64,000 bases of DNA from Aplectana chamaeleonis (taxonomy: Eukaryota > Nematoda > Chromadorea > Rhabditida > Cosmocercidae). Location: assembly GCA_029168955.1 (NCBI GenBank), contig JAPDOI010000144.1:1369501-1433500 (forward strand). Direction: 5' to 3'. Under the pieces are notes generated by a model. The model saw only the letters and a list, made by a program, of their open reading frames with translations, was not told where the DNA came from and searched no databases. Positions within the stretch are counted from its first letter, which is position 1, and each line of letters starts with the position of its first letter. Below are positions 51,843-63,104 of this stretch, in pieces. Made by a program: the position numbers and the translations under genes.

Positions 51843-53765
51843 CACTAAGTTCGGCAGCAGTTTGGAATGCGTTCCGTGTGTGCGCTGCGGTTCAAGGAAC
51901 ACTTTTGCTGTGGGTGGCAGTTCGTGGGTGGCAGACAGGTGCCGGTCAATCGATGTCATGCGAATCTTCCGTCGTAGTAATCATATTTTTCACCCCACTG
52001 ACGGCCATTTCCAGTGTTCTCCTTCTTCTATTCCTTGCTACTATTCCATATTCGTTATTGTCTGCTTCTATTGACCTCTGCCTACAATCAGGGTGAGTTT
52101 TTTTCTATTTCCATTGTTTTTCGAAGTGATTAATTAATCATTAATATCCATTAGTTTTAGGTGAAAAACTAGCTGGGGAGGGGAGGGGAACCGACGCTTG
52201 TTCATGAAAATTAATATTTCACCCAATATCAGATATTTGATAACGTTATCAGTCATTAAGAAAACGCTATCAGTCAATGTTTTCCTACAAATTGCATTGA
52301 AATAATTCAATTTTTAGTATCGGGATTATTCATTCTTCTCCAGTTTTCTCAATGCCCCGGCAAAATAAACTTGAACCTAATTTTCAAGTAATGCTCGATA
52401 ATTACAAATGTGCCTTTCTTTTCTACTTGTATCGTCTTGGAGTTTCAATGATTAGGTCACTGACCGGGAAGCGATTGATTATTCAAAAAAAAAACTATAA
52501 GTTATAGTTTTGAATTGGTTGGCCTGCCCCAAAAAGTTTTTTCTTGATTTTGTTCTTTAAAACCTCTTCCACATGACTGCGGGACGATTTGTTCGATCCA
52601 GATTGCTTTGAGTATTTTACATAGATAAATAAGCAATTTAATAATGATTGATTGAAAAAAAATACCGGATCAAGGGATGTTAGTATGGATATAATTAAGT
52701 AATTATCAATTAATCACTTCGACAAACAATGGCAATAGAAAAAAACTCACCTGATTGCAGGCAGAGATCGAATAGAAGCAGAGAATATCGAATGTGGAAT
52801 AGTACGAAGAAAAAGAAGAAGGAGTAGACTGAAACTGGTCATCAATGGGGGAAGATATGATTACGACGACGGAATATTCGCTTGACATCGATTGAACGGC
52901 ATCTGGCTGCCACCCACTATACTTCCTCCGTCTCCGACCGGATATCCGAGATTCGGATAATCCGATATTCGGAAATTCGAAAAAACGTTTTATCTGAATC
53001 AACCCATTATCCGAAGGGTCAAAAATTCGGATAAAATCGGATAAATTTCGGAAAAAATCGGATAAAGTTCGGGTAAAATTCTGGATAAATCGGATAACCT
53101 TCGGATAAAATCGAATAAAATAGCACAAGGCCACAACCATTTTCCGTATCGCCTTCTATTTAGAACATCAACCCAGGATTTTCCTCCTCCTTCCGAAATC
53201 GGAAGTCGTTGCGGCGGGGAAAAATGGGCATGGTCAATGAGATGACTGAGTGGCCAGTTATTCGGTGTAGAAGTTTTTTGGAAAGTTACTTTGCATACTT
53301 TTTACTTGCTAGTTGCCCTGAAAAACCTGTGTATGGATAATATTGTTCCTCCCAACGATGATATAGTAATTTAAGATTTGTTTTCATATTTTTATTAATT
53401 TGCATATATGAAGATTGAAGTTTGTATGTTAACATGCTGCAACAGCAATAAAGTACTACTGTTTGCTCATTTATGGATGTTTTCAGAGGCTAAACTTGAG
53501 CACGTGGTTTATTTTTTTTACCGTTTTGCCTCAACTTTCTTCCGAAAATATTAGAAATTATCCGACCGGATATCCGTATCCGAATCATTGGAAAAATGGC
53601 ATTATCTGAATCGAACCAAAATCCGGAAAATTTTAAATCGGCACTATCCGAATCGATCCATTATCCGAAAAATTATCATCGGATAACAAGTATACCACCC
53701 ACAGCACAAAGTGTTCGTCGAACCTCAGCGCACACACGGAACGCATTTCGAACTGCTGCCAAACT
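51843..53765. mobile_element. Inverted-repeat element interrupted by a 777-bp insertion
   Basis: Left arm 51843-52140 (GGCAGCAGTTTGGAATGCG, GTGGGTGGCAG, ATCGATGTCATGCGAATCTT, ACTATTCCATATTCG). It pairs with 52706-52917 and then, after an insertion, with 53695-53765. The centre is 52141-52705. A distant relative of the centre (GATATTTGATAACGTTATC) occurs near 55660. No transposase is recognised. Confidence 0.65.
52918..53694. mobile_element. 777-bp insertion rich in TCGGATAA words
   Basis: Ends TATACTT and AAGTATA are a 7-bp inverted repeat. CCACCCAC lies directly on both sides (52910-52917, 53695-53702). Subterminal regions at both ends are packed with GACCGGATATCCG and TCGGATAAAATCGG-type words. 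An 8-bp duplication would fit hAT-like elements, but the target itself contains CCACCCAC twice, so this is uncertain. Confidence 0.5.
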
Positions 53766-53901
53766 TGAAGGAAGTGTTCACGATAATCTTCGATTTTGAG
53801 ATTAATCGCTAAATGCATTGTTTGGGCATCGGGTAGAACTGAAATGACGAAGAAATCAAAAAAAAAAACGCCCCAGAAGGACACGTGAACACTGCCTTTA
53901 A
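53765..53901. mobile_element. Short TTAA-type element, AGGCAG family, copy F
   Basis: It starts TTGAAGGAAGTGTTCACGAT (left TTAA mutated) and ends GTGAACACTGCCT-TTAA. At 137 bp it is a deletion derivative of the 450-bp members. Confidence 0.65.
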
Positions 53902-53924
53902 TGCGAGTTGCGGGGAAGTAGAGG

Positions 53925-54065
53925 GTACTCAGGCAAACCATCGCTCCGAGCGGGACCGGCTCCTCCCAATTATGACGTCATCGCCCGGACAGCGGCCGAG
54001 GGGCCAACTGGCACCGCGGTCCCTGTCCGGTGCCAGTTCGCTCTCGGGGCCACAGCAGTGCGAGC
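53925..54065. repeat. GC-rich repeat related to 61866-62022
   Basis: GTACTCAGGCAAACCATCGC and TCCGAGCGG match, inverted, the stretch ending GATGGTTTGCCTGAGTA near 62022. Each contains internal inverted words (GGTGCCAGTT, CTGTGGCCCG). It is probably another foldback family. Confidence 0.55.
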
Positions 54066-54299
54066 AGTGTTAGCCAGACCGTCACTTTGTACACTGCAAT
54101 CACGGAGCCAGCATGGAATTCCACTGCCAATTGCAGTACTTACGCTTTCGAAAGCTTCAGCTATCCTCCTTCCTTATCCTCCGTGACCGAATCTCTGCGT
54201 TGCAAAATGTGGGCGGGGTTAGTGGTGCGTGCAGCATTGTGGAGAGGTAGAGAGCGTTCCATAAGAAACTTGCGTAGCATCACGGAAAACGAATAGCCA

Positions 54300-55050
54300 T
54301 TAGTGCGGAGCGTGTACCGCGTCATTGCAAATGGCAAACGCTTCATGAGAAGCGTGCTCCGCGTTATGAAAAATGAGCCGCGCTCCATGAGAAGCGTGAG
54401 CCGCGTCATGGAAAATGAGTCGTGCATCATAGGAAGCGTGAGCCGCGTCATGGAAAATGAGTCGCGCACTATAGGAAACGTGCTCCGCGTCATGGAAAAT
54501 AAGTCGCGCACCATGAGAAGCGTGCTCAGCGTCATGGAAAATGAGTCGTGCACTATGGGAAGCGTTCTCCGCGTTATGGAAAATGAGTCGCGCATCATAT
54601 GAAGCGTGCTCCGCGTCATGGAAAATGAGTCGCGCCCTGTGGGAAGCGTGCTCCGCGTCATGTAAAAGGAGTTGCGCACCATGAGAAGCGTGCTCAGCGT
54701 CATGGAAAATGAGTCGTGCACTATGGGAAGCGTTCTCCGCGTTATGGAAAATGAGTCGCGCATCATATGAAGCGTGCTCCGCGTCATAGAATATGAGTCG
54801 CGCATAATGAGAAGCGCGCTCCGCTTCATGGAAACTGAGTCGCGCATCATGAGAAGCGTGAGCCGCGCCATGAAAAATGAGTCGCGCTTTTTGAAAAGCG
54901 TGCCCCGCGTCATGGAATATAAATCGCGCACCATGAGAAGCGTGCGCCGCTTCATGGAAACTGAGTTACGCATCATATGAAGCGTGCTCCGCGTCAAGGA
55001 AAATGAGTCGCGCACCGTGAGAAGCGTGAGCCGCGTCATGGAAAAATCAG
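54300..55050. repeat. 42-bp minisatellite, ~18 units
   Basis: Unit of the type AGAAGCGTGCTCCGCGTCAT followed by GGAAAATGAGTCGCGCACCATG, 42 bp, with steady substitutions. A block of about 170 bp is itself repeated (54522-54622 resembles 54692-54787), so there is some higher-order structure. Because 42 is divisible by three, long frames stay open on both strands (one of 292 codons on the minus strand). I treat these as artefacts. Confidence 0.88.
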
Positions 55051-55354
55051 TAGCGCTTCATAGGCAGCGTGATGGCCATGCGGAGCGTTCTTTGCCCATC
55101 TCGATCAATCGCCTGATTTGTGAGTTTTATTCTCAAACAATTTTCGAGAAGGACACTTTTTGATAGAAGCCCGGCACTCACAGCACACCGAAACCCAAGT
55201 ACTGCTATCTTACCCCCTTCCTACTCGCAATGTTAGTTCTCGACATGTTCCAATCTTGCGTTGGGTAATCTTCTCATCTAGGGTCGTATGATCTAGGTAT
55301 TCCGGAACACTATTTGGAGCAATAACAGTGTGCGTTGGGCATTAGGCTAACGAT

Positions 55355-55435
55355 GACATTGATAATATTAGTGACAGCAGCTAATGCTGCACTGCCCCCA
55401 CCGGCAGTAGCTGCTGTCAGTAGTATTATCAATAC
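55355..55435. repeat. 81-bp palindrome, ATTGATAATA ends
   Basis: ATTGATAATATTAGTGACAG and its complement CTGTCAGTAGTATTATCAAT enclose GCTAATGCTGC/GCAGTAGC words. It is a small foldback sequence. Confidence 0.7.
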
Positions 55436-56163
55436 CATCGACCAGTGCCGTCCTCGGACACGTTGCAGGCGCCGGATTCCTGTCTCGTGCAGTATTTCTA
55501 TTTAACGCTTCCTCCCAATTGTACCAAAGCCCTCTCATTTGCTAATTATATGCTGTAATTCAGTTCTAATCTTCACGGTGCAAAACTATTCGGGAGGGGC
55601 ACTAAAGAATTACTCATAGAAATTGGAAGATTCAGCTTTGAAAATGACAATTTCTTTGATTATCAGATATGTGATAACGTTGTCACTCGTTATTACCTAG
55701 AAATTCCATGGAACTAGTTTGATTTTTGAAAACTGTATCATTCATTTCTCATTTGAATTCTGAGAGGCCCCCCTCAATTAGTTTGGCACCATCTTCAGTA
55801 CTGTGTATCATTGAAAGCATCTATTTACTTTGAGGTGAACCACCAAACCTGCCATAGTTAACAGAATATCTGAGCCACCTTACAACTAGATGATAGCGTT
55901 TGCGAAACTCTTCGACAGAGCATTATAATGATTTTTAGCTGATATTGTGATTTTACAGCTTCGGTCTTTTCTGACTTATCCGAGAAGCTCCAAAGTTCCA
56001 AAGTTCCAAAGTTATGAATAATGGCTAAGTCCTTAATCAATAGTATTTGTTGACAATTATCTATCGTTTTTTGAAATTTCGATTCTCGCCTTTTTCATCG
56101 ATTTTTAAAATTACGATCAATAAATGACGAAAAAAGTACTATCGATTAAAAACTAAGACGTTT

Positions 56164-56312
56164 TAATGTCGGCATGAATTTTACCGATACTTCGCGTTCC
56201 CCATCGAAGGTTGGCGCAAACTCGGTGCACCTATTTTATAGCTTATGGTACCGAGTTTACGCCAACTTTCAATAGGGAATGCAAAGTATCACTAGGATCC
56301 ATGACGACGTTA
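56164..56312. mobile_element. Palindromic MITE, GTAACATCGGCATGG family, copy 2
   Basis: Inner arms GTTGGCGCAAACTCGGTGCA and complement match 35078-35228. The outer ends are more diverged (TAATGTCGGCATGAATT, CCATGACGACGTTAT). Confidence 0.75.
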
Positions 56313-56689
56313 TAACGGCTAAGTTCCTAATCGATAGCATTTATTCGTCAATTATTGATCGTTATTTTGAAAATCCCCTTTCATGCACCACCTCATCGCG
56401 GTGATCGGGTGAACACCACTTGTTGGTGGCCAGCGGTGCAAACCGGTCACGCAGTATGCAGTTCATGTGTACGGGCGGCTATCCTTGTATCCTTTGCGGG
56501 GAACAAGCTAGAGTGACCAGATCGAAAAGAAACGCTCAGACAACTAAATATGAAACCCGGTACTTCGCGCACCGGATATGCTCCACTACGGCGTCGGAGG
56601 AAGCCTCTACCGGTGAGGGGTCATCCTATCTCGGAGCAATAGGACGTCATCGGATAAGGAATTCTGGAAACCCGCACATCCCACGATGT

Positions 56690-57225
56690 CAACACTGCCT
56701 TTACATACGTTCCTACAACTACCGCACAATTGCATCAGAAGCCTATCTTTGAATACTCCCTCTTCGAAGCCGTCAGATCAAGTACGATGTTATCGCTTTG
56801 CAGGAGACGAAAGGCAAGACGGAAAGCGTCAGAAAGACCGACCACAACAAGCTTATCGTCATTGGAGCCAAGGTGCATAGCAAGAACACCGGCGGCGTTG
56901 GATTCCTCATTAATTCGATGGTGCACCACTTGGTAGATTCTCAGAAAATCATTAGTCCGCGTCTCGGCGTTCTGCGTTTGAGAACTGAAGAGCAAGGAGT
57001 TGTGTCTATTATCAATGGATACGCCCCAACCTCTAGCGCTGCGCAGGAAGAACGTGAAGAGTTCCATGAGCTTCTGGAAAAGACTGTACATGAGGAGAGA
57101 AGCTACTACAAGCTAGTTGTCGGTGACTTCGATGCAATCGTCGGTACGAACAACAACGACAGCGTTTGGAGATTAGGACGGCATGTAGCTACTTTTGAAA
57201 ATGAGAATGGAGAGCGACGGGATCC
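56690..57225 (+). pseudogene. RTE endonuclease domain, interrupted
   Basis: Apurinic-type endonuclease of a retrotransposon: RTIASEAYL, an in-frame TGA at about 56751, then IKYDVIALQETKG, NTGGVGFLINSMV, VSIINGYAPTSSAAQ and YKLVVGDFDAIVG. The usual N in GDFNA is D here. The frame leaves the family at about 57226, where the insertion begins. The missing part would contain the IDHIL and SDH-type catalytic residues. Confidence 0.8.
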
Positions 57226-57785
57226 CATTTCCACCCATCTGGAGAAGGTTACCATCAAAATGCCATGCCGAATCGCTATTAAAGGCGGGTGTGCTGCGAT
57301 ATGGCCGAATGGGCGGGGCGTGGGCGGAGTCGGCTGGCATCAGCTGCCCAGGTGGCCGGTCGTAAACGGAAGTGCGAACGAAGGTGCAAGAAACGCAAAT
57401 ATAGCGTTGCTCTCACTACGGCAGCGTCGACCAACTAACGAGCCGTTCAAGCAATTCGACTGATAAGGGAACTACTATAGGTGATACTAACCATTCCACA
57501 AGACGTACTCTTCTAGAGCCAATTTCGTTCGTAGAGTTCGATTATGCCCTTCGGAGCTGCCTAGAATCACTTTGAGAAAAAGTTGTAGGCGTTTTCCCTC
57601 AGATTTCCGAACTTATTTCGACTTCCGAAACTGCCAGAAATCTTTCGGAAATCTGAAAATGGACTTTATACTCGTGTTCAGCATCCACAATAACTCCTAT
57701 GTACGGAGCTTGAGTGGAAGAGCATTCTTTGAACTCAGCATAGAGTGATAGCGTTTGGACTTGTATGGATTGTCGGTCTAGCGTT

Positions 57786-58155
57786 TACATACCAGGCTAC
57801 GGCGCGAGGTGTGATACAACCCAACTTTGGTTCGACCCCCCCCCCCCCTAAATCGAGCGATTCGCTCAGCTCCCCTTCCAGATTTGGCGCCCAGCGACTT
57901 CCATTTGTTTCCAGAACTCGAAAAATTTATGCGTGGAAAGCGTTTTTCATCAATTAAAGACGTCATAACCGTTGTTGAAGCGTATTTTGCAAACCTTCCG
58001 TGTTCTCACTTCAGGGATGGGATCCACAGATTGGAGAATCGTTGGAGCAAGTGTATTAATGTTCAGAGAGATTATACTTAATAATAAGTTGTATTTTGAA
58101 CCCTAAAATTGTGTTTTTCTTATCGAACGACAAAACTTATTGAACAACCTGATAA
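57786..58155 (+). pseudogene. Mariner-family transposase C-terminus with terminal repeat
   Basis: The frame 57850-58081 reads PDLAPSDFHLFPELEKFMRG, then FRDGIHRLENRWSKCINV, the C-terminal catalytic region of mariner transposases (the D of SPDLAPSD). The 3' flank CTTATCGAACGACAAAACTT ATTGAACAACCTGATA at 58118-58153 is the typical mariner terminal inverted repeat. The N-terminal two thirds are missing. A run of 12 or more C at 57836-57848 disrupts the frame. Confidence 0.8.
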
Positions 58156-58595
58156 TTGGCCGTCCGGATGTCAAAATGCACCCGAAATTTCATGGAAGTA
58201 GCTTCAAGCCTTAGAGCGTTACATAGGATAATATCGAACGTAAAGCAGCTCGTGAACAGTAGACTCAAAACTGAATTGAATTAGTAGTTAAATATGAGTA
58301 CTTGAGTATTTGGACTATTCAGAGATTCGAGTATTGAAATCATTCGTGAATTTCACACTCTGGATTTTTAGAATATTTGATTCACTCGGAGGATTGGATA
58401 ATGCTCTTTTTTAAATCGAGTCAATAATAATTCATTCGGGTTTTCGAATACTCGAGCCATTTAGTGGTTTTAATAATCCAATTTTCAAATATTCGATCAA
58501 TGCAGCAAATCAAAATCTTAGATATTCTGAAATTTCGGCTAATTTTGTGTCACGCCAGTCTGAACAAACACCACATAACGCGACCTTAGCGGGTA

Positions 58596-58731
58596 AGGTT
58601 TCGTTTATACTCCCGCCGCCGAGCGGAGCGGCGCAGTGCATTTCTGTAATATTGATCGCGCGGTGCGGCTCGATATTGCAGGATTGCACTTCGCCGCGCC
58701 GCTCGGTGGTGGAAGTATAAACGACGCCTAG
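58596..58731. mobile_element. 136-bp GC-rich MITE, TAGGCGTCGTTTATACT ends
   Basis: CGTTTATACTCCCGCCGCCG and CGGTGGTGGAAGTATAAACG are inverted. The centre carries GCGGCGCAGTGCA/TGCACTTCGCCGC and GATCGCGCGG. See also 48121-48578. Confidence 0.75.
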
Positions 58732-59005
58732 TGAACCCCTTCATTTTCTTTTTTTTCTCAAGATTAGTATTCCTTTAAAAAAATCCGAAAATTCTAGAAC
58801 ATAATATATAATGGTGATAACGATAATAAATGATCGGTAGAATATGTTTCATTCAGCCTTATCCCATAAAATTCAATCAATTTGCTTGAGTGGCTCGTTA
58901 GTTGGTCGACGCTGCCGTAATGAGAGCAAAGCTATAATTGCGTTCCTCGCAACTTCGTTCGCACCCCCGTTTACGACCGGCCACCTGGGCGGTTGGTGAC
59001 AGCCG

Positions 59006-59501
59006 TTAAAGGCAGCTTTCACGATAATCATCTTCAGTGACCTTTCGCATTGAAATGATAGGCAAGAAGGTTCTTAGGCTCCCGGGGTCGAAAGAACGGT
59101 AGAAAACGAGCCAGGAGTGGCAAAATAGCGGCTGCAAACAAGCGTTTTGGTGTTCCAGAACCGCCCCGTGCTCCAGGTCCGCCCCCTCTATGTAAACAAA
59201 TAAACACTCGAGACCGTGAGGTGAGCGATGGTTTCCGATCAAAAGTCCCGTTCTTCTCTTCACTCTCAACTTCTCTCATTACTCAGCTCAGCTCGCATAA
59301 ATCGGTGCGGAAGACGGAAGTTACAAGTCTCGGACAACTCGTCCACAATGCTTCCCTAGCTCAATATCTGAGGGGCCATAACTCCGTTCCCAGAAGGTCT
59401 TGTACGATTCCAGAGACATCATTGGAATCAGCATGGGACCGTTTTCAACATAGGCCGATAAACAAAAAAAAACCATTTTTTATCGGGAACACTGCCTTTA
59501 A
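59006..59501. mobile_element. TTAA-flanked element, AGGCAG family, copy G
   Basis: Ends TTAA-AGGCAGCTTTCACGATAA and ATCGGGAACACTGCCT-TTAA. It lies between the inverted-end insertion and the reverse-transcriptase half of the RTE element, and is an inverted relative of copy C. Confidence 0.8.
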
Positions 59502-59507
59502 GGAGTC

Positions 59508-61250
59508 ATTGCCAGCGCACAGAAGAACGAAGTTGCGGGAAGCGGCTGAAAAACGAATCAGTATAAAGCGCTGCAAGCGGTATTTCAGTGATTAGAAAGC
59601 TGTCGTATGTGCCCTCAAGGACAGAAATGGAGTAGTGCAGACATCTCGGAGAATTATGGAAGATATCACTCCAGAGTTCTATACGGATCTCTTCCCTCAC
59701 CCACACCTGTCCCAAGATGTCCAGCGCCACCAGATGGAGACCTTGCTGCATCCTGGAATCGGAAGTTGCTGTAGCCATCAGAAGAGTGAAGAAGGGCACT
59801 GCCTCAAGTCCCGACAACATTTCGGTGGACCTTCTTCGCGCCGGAGGTAGCGCTCTCCACTCTCTTCTTGCCAGGCATTTCAGCCATTATCTACGCCTTG
59901 GGAAGACTCCAGATTCATGGGGAGAATCGAAGACGGTGCTGCTGTTAGGAAAGCGTATGGGAGGATTTTGCCAGTTACCGACCCATCAGTCTTCTCTTAG
60001 TTGTATACAAGACCTTCACCAAGATTCCCCTCAAACGTATGGAATGAATCCTGGCCGACTATCAACCAGGGAAGCAGGCCGGTTTTCGCGAAAACTTCTC
60101 CTGATTGGACCATATCCAGGCTGTCACTCATCTTATCAGAAAAAGTCGTGAATATCATCTCCCCCCTGGTTCTCGTTTTCGTGCACTACAAGAAGGCATT
60201 CAACTCCGTGGAGACCAATGCTTTCCTCAATGCTTTGGTCCACGCTGGGACCTCTTTCGCTTATGTTCCTTTACTCGAACAGTGCTTTACAGATACTTCT
60301 ACAACTATTCAAGTGTTTGAACGAAAGTTGAAGATTGCAATCAGGAAAGGAGTACGGCAAGGAGACACCATATCGCCCGAATTATTCACGGCTGCGCTTC
60401 AAGACGCCATGGTAGATTTGCAGTGGGACGACAGAGGCTGCTCCATCGATGGTAAAAAGATTAATCATCTACGCTTCGCCGACGATATCGTTTTGATTTC
60501 TAACAGTACGGCTGAAATTGAGTCAATGGTCAACGAACTCGATGCGGCTGGTTGGAGGATTGGATTGGAGATGAACGTGTCCAAAACGAAGGTGATGGTG
60601 AATCAGTGGTGCGACAGTGGGACAGTGAAGCTGACAAGAGTCGCTCTTCAGGAAGTGGATTCGTACGTATATTCGGGAAGAGAGCTGAACATGCTGAACA
60701 ACATCGTCCTCGAAATATCACGAAGGAGACAGGTGCGTGGGCAGCTTATGGATCAATTCGGGATGTGACCGATTAGATTGTGGATCCAGACTTGAGGGTT
60801 AGGAGGTCTTCGACGCCGCTGTTCTGCCCGCAACTTTCTACGCGACGGAAAGCTGGCCTAACAACAAGACTATCTCCAGTGCCATGCAAACAACACACCG
60901 TGCTCTGGAGAGGTGTCTTCCGAAGACGAGCCGACGCCAGCAGTGGCAACAAGGCATTCGAAGTTTGGAAATAAGGCAGAAGTCGCGTTTGAAGGATCCG
61001 CTGCAGTACATGGCGAAATCAAAGCATAACTGGGCCGGCCATTTACTGCGAAGAACTGATGATAGGTGGAGTCTCTGAGTTACAGGAAGGCTCCCAGACA
61101 CAAAAAGAGGCCGCTGGCACGACCTCCATCAAGATAGTCTGACTCGACCTCCAAACATTTTAGGAGTCGTGATCAGTCGTGCTGGATGCAATTGGTCAGG
61201 AATCGCGCAGAATGGAAGAGTTGTGGTCCGCGCTGAGAAGATCGCCAGCT
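59508..61250 (+). pseudogene. RTE reverse transcriptase, frameshifted
   Basis: Reverse transcriptase spread over three frames. 59570-59700: KDRNGVVQTSRRIMEDITPE. 59717-60000: VKKGTASSPDNISVDLLRAG. 60001-60768: VHYKKAFNSVETNAFLNAL (motif A region), RKGVRQGDTISPELFTAAL (motif B) and LRFADDIVLISNS (catalytic FADD). The C-terminal relic at 60780-61250 shows KSKHNWAGHLLRRTDDRWS. The family normally has one continuous frame, so this copy is dead. Confidence 0.85.
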
Positions 61251-61679
61251 GAATGAATTATCGAAGTATCAAAGTAAGTAAGTATTTTGAAAAATGATGA
61301 ACATGGCGAGAATCGAATTTTCGAAAAAAAACTATCGATAATTGTCGAAAAAACAATTGATTAAGGACTTAGCCATTATACATAACTTTGGAGCGTCGAG
61401 GCCTTAACTTCTCGAATAAGTCAGAAAAGACCGAAGTTGAAAAATAATAAGATCAGCTAAAAATCCTTAATTACGCTCTGTCGAAAATTTTTGCAAACGC
61501 TATCATCTAGTTCTAAGGTTGCTCAGATATTCTGTCAACTACAGCAGGTTTGGTGGTTTACCTCAAAGTAAACATCAGCAATTAAAGATACACAGTACTG
61601 AAGATTACCACTGAATCATAGCATATATTTCGCAAACAAGCAGGCTTTGGACCAAGTGGAAGGCAGCGTTAGATAGAGT

Positions 61680-61830
61680 AGAATTCGTTTTTTGAGAGCA
61701 AAGAAAGAAAGGGGGGGGAAAGAGGAAACAGGAGAGAAAGAAAAGGAGAACCGGGAGAAGAGGGAAATAAGAAAGAGAGCAAATTAGAGGAGGAGAAACG
61801 AGTAGATAAACGAAGAGAAGCCATCGGTGA
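61680..61830 (+). repeat. Purine-rich tract
   Basis: A long AG-rich stretch (AAAGAAAGAAAGGGGGGG, AGGAGAAAGAAAAGG and similar). It is low-complexity with no gene. Confidence 0.7.
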
Positions 61831-61865
61831 AGCTACGCTGATTCGCCCGAAGAGCCACCGCAGTG

Positions 61866-62022
61866 CCAGTTGGGACCGAAGATCGCTCCGAGCGATACTG
61901 CTGTGGCCCGGAGAGCGGCTGCTGTGGCCCGAGTAGATGGCTAATTTTCGCTCGGAGCGGAGAGGCAGCGCCGCTCGAGTAGCTCTCCGGTACCGCTCGG
62001 AGCGATGGTTTGCCTGAGTATG
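61866..62022. repeat. GC-rich repeat related to 53925-54065
   Basis: Contains GATCGCTCCGAGCGATACTG, repeated CTGCTGTGGCCCG words and ACCGCTCGGAGCGATGGTTT. Several internal inverted repeats suggest a foldback element. Confidence 0.55.
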
Positions 62023-62384
62023 TATCACCGCTAGGCAGTTCCGCCTTGATACATAGAGTCCTTCTCAAAAGGTTCAAGGCATTGGCAATGGGTCATTGAC
62101 TTAAATGCAGCCTTTAAGCTCTCTGGAACCTAGCACCCACTGGTCGCCAGTTCTACAAGAAAACTATCTGATGGTCCAGTTCTCATGCATTCAACTCTCT
62201 GGAGATGAAACCACCATTGGTCATCACTACAGACCGGTCTTCTGGTCATGAACTTACCAGAGACCAGCCCTCTGGCTACCAACTCGTGATGGACCAACCC
62301 TGCCATACCTAGACATTAACCTTTCGGCCCTCTCGACATCACAGTTTTGTAAAGATGATCACACCTGGTGTTGCATCCTGGTTT

Positions 62385-62830
62385 TAAAGGCACAGGGCAC
62401 CCAGAAAATTATTTTTCAGGTTATATCCTTATCTTGGAGAGGGTAACACTCTGATCATCATGGCATTCCTGAAATCGTTCAGGACCCCCTACGAACGGAG
62501 GTATGGCTCCTTGAAAATGCCTGTTTTTTAGGGCGAAAATTTGGTGGACGAGTTGTCTCAGGCCTGTATTTCTCTTGACTCGCAGTCGCGGCAGGAGAGC
62601 AAATTAGGATGAGGAGATAGGTCGAAAAGGGAGTGAAGAACGACGACTCAGTTGGAAATCATTCATCTATCTAGCCACTATTGAGATCAAAAATCAGGAA
62701 GGGGGCTGGGTCTGTGGTGGTGGCCGGAGGGTTTCGGGCTTGTGGTGGTCGCTTATATTGCTCTCAACCTTATGTCAGTGCTTCTTGTTCTCAAGTGAAG
62801 GTTTCAAAACCACATTCTGGACGTGACTCT
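62385..62830. repeat. Degenerate AGGCAG-family relic
   Basis: The start TTTAAAGGCACAGGGCACC and the words GGTGGACGAGTTGTCTCAGG and GAGTGAAGAACGACG align with copy C. The right end cannot be placed. Confidence 0.5.
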
Positions 62831-63104
62831 TGTTAGAGAGAGGAGCCAGACGTCCTCCCGGGAGGGGACGTCTCTCCCCTCTCCGTTAGAATTATACACA
62901 ACAAATGACGTTCGAAACAGTCGACTCGGGGAGAACAAGGGAAGTTCGCTTTACGGTCCCCATGGCCCGCCCCCGAGCATGATGAACGAGAAAACAAAGC
63001 CGCAGCGTGTGCGGTGATGCAATCTGGCTAGTAGACTTGGGACCGAATCGAATAATTATTCGAATAATATTCGAATATTTCGAATATTCGAGTATTCAAA
63101 TATT

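Larger units (their letters stand above)
57270..59000. mobile_element. Insertion with ~120-bp inverted ends, containing a mariner relic
   Basis: 57335-57470 (CCCAGGTGGCCGGTCGTAAA, GGCAGCGTCGACCAACTAAC) is matched inverted at 58860-58990. The inside carries a relic of the 12600-13320 repeat (about 57490-57785), a mariner end, and the 58596-58731 MITE. The parent element is not identified. Confidence 0.6.
56430..61275 (+). mobile_element. RTE-type non-LTR retrotransposon, split by insertions
   Basis: The endonuclease part (56690-57225) and reverse-transcriptase part (59508-61250) are collinear and on the same strand, with 2.3 kb of other elements between them. The 3' end runs into AAGTAAGTAAGT (61270), a short tandem tail typical of the RTE clade. 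It is distinct from the two copies at 4.3-10.0 kb. Confidence 0.8.
55792..61607. mobile_element. 5.8 kb element with ~325-bp terminal inverted repeats
   Basis: The left arm 55792-56115 matches the reverse complement of 61280-61607 (ATCTTCAGTACTGTGTATC, CTAGATGATAGCGTTTGC, TTATGTATAATGGCTAAGTCC-like words). The interior holds a palindromic MITE, an RTE-type retrotransposon and further insertions. No gene of its own is recognised, so it may be a foldback element that later hosted other elements. Confidence 0.7.

Noticed and set aside
54161..55039. 292-codon open frame on the minus strand
   Set aside because: It is produced by a 42-bp minisatellite whose period is a multiple of three. No start context, splice sites or domain.
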